A DNA stretch of 7,708 bases from contig JACCUS010000190.1 of the NCBI GenBank assembly GCA_013811715.1, positions 1-7,708 of the forward strand, read 5' to 3'. Both the position numbers and the translations under genes were made by a program. Position 1 is the first letter of the stretch; every line of letters starts with the position of its first letter. The notes under the pieces are model-generated. The model searched no databases. It was not told the DNA's origin and saw nothing but the letters and a program-made list of their open reading frames with translations. Source of the stretch: Nocardioidaceae bacterium. GTDB lineage: Bacteria; Actinomycetota; Actinomycetes; Propionibacteriales; Nocardioidaceae. Shown piece by piece: positions 5,469 through 7,708 of the stretch.

Positions 5469-6410
5469 ATGACGTGGGACGTGGTGGTGCTCGGCAGCGC
5501 CAACCTCGACCTGGTGTACGACGTCGCGCAGCTCCCGGCGCCCGGCGAGACGGTGCTGGCGAGCGCTCAGGGCCGTCATCCCGGCGGCAAGGGTCTCAAC
5601 CAGGCGGTGGCCGCGGCGCGGGCCGGCGCACGGACGGGGTTCGTCGCCGCGGTGGGACGCGACGAGGCCGGCGACGAGCTGGTCGCGGCGATGACGGACG
5701 CCGGTCTGGGAGTGTCGCTGGTACGACGGGTGGAGCAGCCTTCGGGGACGGCGTTGATCACCGTGCAGTCCGATGGGGAGAACTCGATCGTGGTGGCGCC
5801 CGGCGCCAACGGCACACTCGAGGGGCTGACACCGAACGAACGCGATGCCGTCGCCGCGGCATCGGTGCTTGTCGCGCAGCTGGAGGTCCCGGTCGCCGTC
5901 GTGGCCGAGGCCGCGGGCGTCGCACGAGAGGCGGGCGCGACGGTGGTGCTCAACGCCGCCCCGGCTCGACCGCTCGACGACTCGCTGCTGTCGTGCGTCG
6001 ACGTGCTCGTCGTCAACGAGGGCGAGGCGCGAGCCCTGGCTGGGACGCACGCCGCCTCCACCGACGGGGTGCACGTGCTGGGGAAGGCTCTGGCCGAGCG
6101 GGTGGAAACCGTGGTGGTGACGCTGGGAGCAGATGGCGCCGCCTGGTTCCGGCGCGGCGCTGACGGCGGTCGCTCGCCAGGCCTGCGGGCCGAGTTGGTG
6201 GACACCACCGGCGCGGGTGATGCGTTCACCGGCGCGTTGGCGGCGGGTCTGGCCGGTGGGCTGGACATCGCTGAGGCGGTCGAGCGCGGCGTGGTCGCCG
6301 GCGCGATCAGCGTGGAGACGGCCGGCGCCGTACCGTCCATCCCCACCGCGGACCAGATCGAGGCGCGGCGCACTGCGGTGGCGCAGCGGCCACCCGAGGA
6401 AGAGCGGTGA
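5469..6410 (+). CDS. rbsK: Ribokinase (PfkB-family sugar kinase)
   Basis: The 313-residue protein is a PfkB-family kinase closest to ribokinase, which phosphorylates D-ribose at O5 with ATP in the cytosol. The substrate-binding N-terminus reads GSANLDLVYDV (N12, D14), followed by the family signature GGKGLNQAVAAAR (39-51). The C-terminal signature DTTGAGDAFTGAL holds the anion-hole glycines and the catalytic base D251. Other ribokinase-like stretches are LNAAPARPL, VDVLVVNEGEARAL, VVVTLGADGAAW and GAVPSIPTADQI. Length is normal. A related sugar substrate cannot be ruled out, since PfkB kinases change specificity easily. The gene begins 21 bases after the kinase stop, with no clear Shine-Dalgarno sequence. 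It overlaps the next gene as GTGA, linking it to the glycoside-hydrolase-like protein rather than to a ribose transporter. No rbs transporter genes are in view. Confidence 0.9.
   Translation: MTWDVVVLGSANLDLVYDVAQLPAPGETVLASAQGRHPGGKGLNQAVAAARAGARTGFVAAVGRDEAGDELVAAMTDAGLGVSLVRRVEQPSGTALITVQSDGENSIVVAPGANGTLEGLTPNERDAVAAASVLVAQLEVPVAVVAEAAGVAREAGATVVLNAAPARPLDDSLLSCVDVLVVNEGEARALAGTHAASTDGVHVLGKALAERVETVVVTLGADGAAWFRRGADGGRSPGLRAELVDTTGAGDAFTGALAAGLAGGLDIAEAVERGVVAGAISVETAGAVPSIPTADQIEARRTAVAQRPPEEER
6396..6400 (+). promoter_or_regulatory. Ribosome binding site for the GTG start of the barrel protein
   Basis: GAGGA inside the last codons of the ribokinase gene is six bases before the GTG at 6407. 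It supports this start and tight co-expression of the two genes. Confidence 0.55.
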
Positions 6411-7708
6411 CGAGCGAGTCGGTCGACGCCCACGCCGCGCCCCGACCGATCGACCTGCCCACCCACGTCCCGCTCGACGCCGACGCCGACCTGTCCGTGC
6501 TCGACGAGGCCAAGATCCTGGCCGCCCCCGACGACCCCGCCGACCGACCGGCCTGGCGCGCCGCCCTACGCCGCTGGCGGGACGACGCCCGCAGCCGGAT
6601 GTGCTTCGACGACAGCCGCTACGTGCAGACCACCTGGCCCAGCACGGCGTGGAACGTCGCGATGGTGTGGCTGTGGGACGAGGCGGTATACGACTGGAGC
6701 TCGCCCGGTCGGGCGGGTCGGCACGACGTCGAACGGCTGCTGCAGACGTACGAGCCTTTCGGCGGACTGGACGCCGTCGTGCTGTGGCACGCCTATCCGG
6801 TGATCGGCATCGACGAGCGTAACCAGTTCGACTGGTACCGCGGCGTGCCTGACCTGGCTGCCCTGGTCGCCGAACTGCACGGCCACGGCGTCAAGGTGTT
6901 CGTCGACTACAACCCGTGGGACGTTGGCACGAGGCGGGCCGGCGGCTCCGACGCCGAGGAGCTGGCCGCCCTGGTCACCGAGACCGGTGCCGACGGCGTC
7001 TTCCTCGACACGCTGCAGGAGGGTGACGCGGAGCTGCTCCGGCGACTCGCCGTGCTGGACCCGCCGCCGGTGTTGGCAGCGGAGTCCGCCGTGCCGCTGA
7101 CCCGGGTCGCGGACCACCAGGCGTCCTGGGCCGAGTGGTTCGCCGACAGCGACGCGCCCGGCGTGCTGCGTGCCCGCTGGTTCGAGCGGCGGCACATGAT
7201 GCACCACGTGCGCCGCTGGAACCGGGACCACACCGCCGAGCTGCAGTCCGCCTGGGTCAACGGCGCAGGCATGGTCGTCTGGGACGTCGTGTTCGGCGTG
7301 TGGGTGGGCTGGAACGAGCGCGACCTGGCGACCCTGCGAGCGATGCGACGCACGCAGCAGGCTCTGGGCGACCACCTGGTCCACGGCACCTGGGTGCCGC
7401 TGACCGACCTGGCGCCCGAGGCGACCGCGGGCGGCGTACACGGTAGCCGGTGGGCCCACAACGGGACCACCTTGTGGACCGTGGTCAACCGGGCCGACGA
7501 CGAGTACACGGGCCCGCTGCTGCCCCGAGACGTCGCGTCTGCGGGGGCGCGGCTGCTCGACCTGGTGAGCGGCGGCGAGCTCGACTCGTCGGTGGTCGTG
7601 CGGATCCCAGGGCAGGGCATCGGCGGCGTCCTGCTGCTGCCGGCCGGCGCCGAGGAGCCCGCCGGGCTGCGGCGGCTGATCGCTCGGGCGCGAGACGAGG
7701 CACGAGTG
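6407..7708 (+). CDS. TIM-barrel glycoside-hydrolase-like protein, C-terminus beyond window
   Basis: This frame is open from GTG 6407 to the last base, giving 434 residues with no stop seen. There is no signal peptide or membrane helix, so it is cytosolic. After a polar N-terminus (about 1-55) comes a barrel-like region with alternating strands and helices: VVLWHAYPVIG, then FDWYRGVPDLAALVAELHGHG, VKVFVDYNPWDVGT (D167, D172), GADGVFLDTLQEG (D201) and PVLAAES (E226). Acidic residues at strand ends fit a retaining hydrolase, though pairing D201 with E226 as catalytic residues is inference. A motif rich in His and Trp follows (RRHMMHHVRRW, then VVWDVVFGVWVGWNERD), and about 21 tryptophans occur overall, as in carbohydrate-binding enzymes. 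From about residue 320 a beta-rich segment resembles the C-terminal sheet domains of glycosidases (LWTVVNRADDEYTG). It was not matched to a characterised GH family. It is coupled to the ribokinase by a GTGA overlap, suggesting a shared sugar pathway. Confidence 0.75.
   Translation, partial: MTSESVDAHAAPRPIDLPTHVPLDADADLSVLDEAKILAAPDDPADRPAWRAALRRWRDDARSRMCFDDSRYVQTTWPSTAWNVAMVWLWDEAVYDWSSPGRAGRHDVERLLQTYEPFGGLDAVVLWHAYPVIGIDERNQFDWYRGVPDLAALVAELHGHGVKVFVDYNPWDVGTRRAGGSDAEELAALVTETGADGVFLDTLQEGDAELLRRLAVLDPPPVLAAESAVPLTRVADHQASWAEWFADSDAPGVLRARWFERRHMMHHVRRWNRDHTAELQSAWVNGAGMVVWDVVFGVWVGWNERDLATLRAMRRTQQALGDHLVHGTWVPLTDLAPEATAGGVHGSRWAHNGTTLWTVVNRADDEYTGPLLPRDVASAGARLLDLVSGGELDSSVVVRIPGQGIGGVLLLPAGAEEPAGLRRLIARARDEARV

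Noticed and set aside
6566..7459. 297-residue minus-strand frame opposite the barrel protein
   Set aside because: It is the complement of a coupled gene with coherent barrel motifs; its His/Arg/Val/Pro-rich translation shows no domain.

Overview
The window is GC-rich, gene-dense DNA of the kind found in high-GC Actinomycetota. Codon third positions are almost all G or C, short GTGA start/stop overlaps occur, and the protein types are typical actinomycete ones: an AraC regulator beside an NmrA-like oxidoreductase, a NarL-type response regulator with a multi-pass HisKA_3 kinase, and a ribokinase. A genus cannot be assigned from the sequence alone. No tRNA, rRNA, CRISPR array, insertion sequence or phage gene was seen.

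Left block (1-2157). On the minus strand lies a complete NmrA/atypical-SDR NAD(P)-binding oxidoreductase (174-1022). It is followed, with a possible 4-base GTGA overlap, by a second gene that is homologous only to the C-terminal half of the first and runs off the left edge. This looks like a partial tandem duplication lacking the dinucleotide-binding half. Divergent from the oxidoreductase is a cupin-AraC regulator (1168-2157), which probably controls it. The 145-base gap between them holds two inverted repeats.

Middle block (2158-5447). Two short multi-pass membrane proteins of unknown function (124 and 95 residues) form a minus-strand operon that converges on the AraC gene. They are divergent from a two-component system: a NarL/FixJ response regulator (3040-3687) overlapping by GTGA a membrane histidine kinase (3684-5447). 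The 158-base divergent gap contains several imperfect palindromes, so control of the membrane pair by the response regulator is an open hypothesis.

Right block (5448-7708). Twenty-one bases after the kinase comes a ribokinase-family sugar kinase (5469-6410). It overlaps by GTGA a large open frame that stays coding to the last base of the window. That frame encodes a cytosolic, tryptophan-rich protein with TIM-barrel glycoside-hydrolase-like motifs. The tight coupling suggests one intracellular pathway in which the barrel enzyme releases or handles a sugar that the kinase phosphorylates. All four plus-strand genes from 3040 onward could be one transcript.

The least understood items are the barrel protein coupled to the kinase, the half-length oxidoreductase copy, and the unknown membrane pair facing the two-component system.
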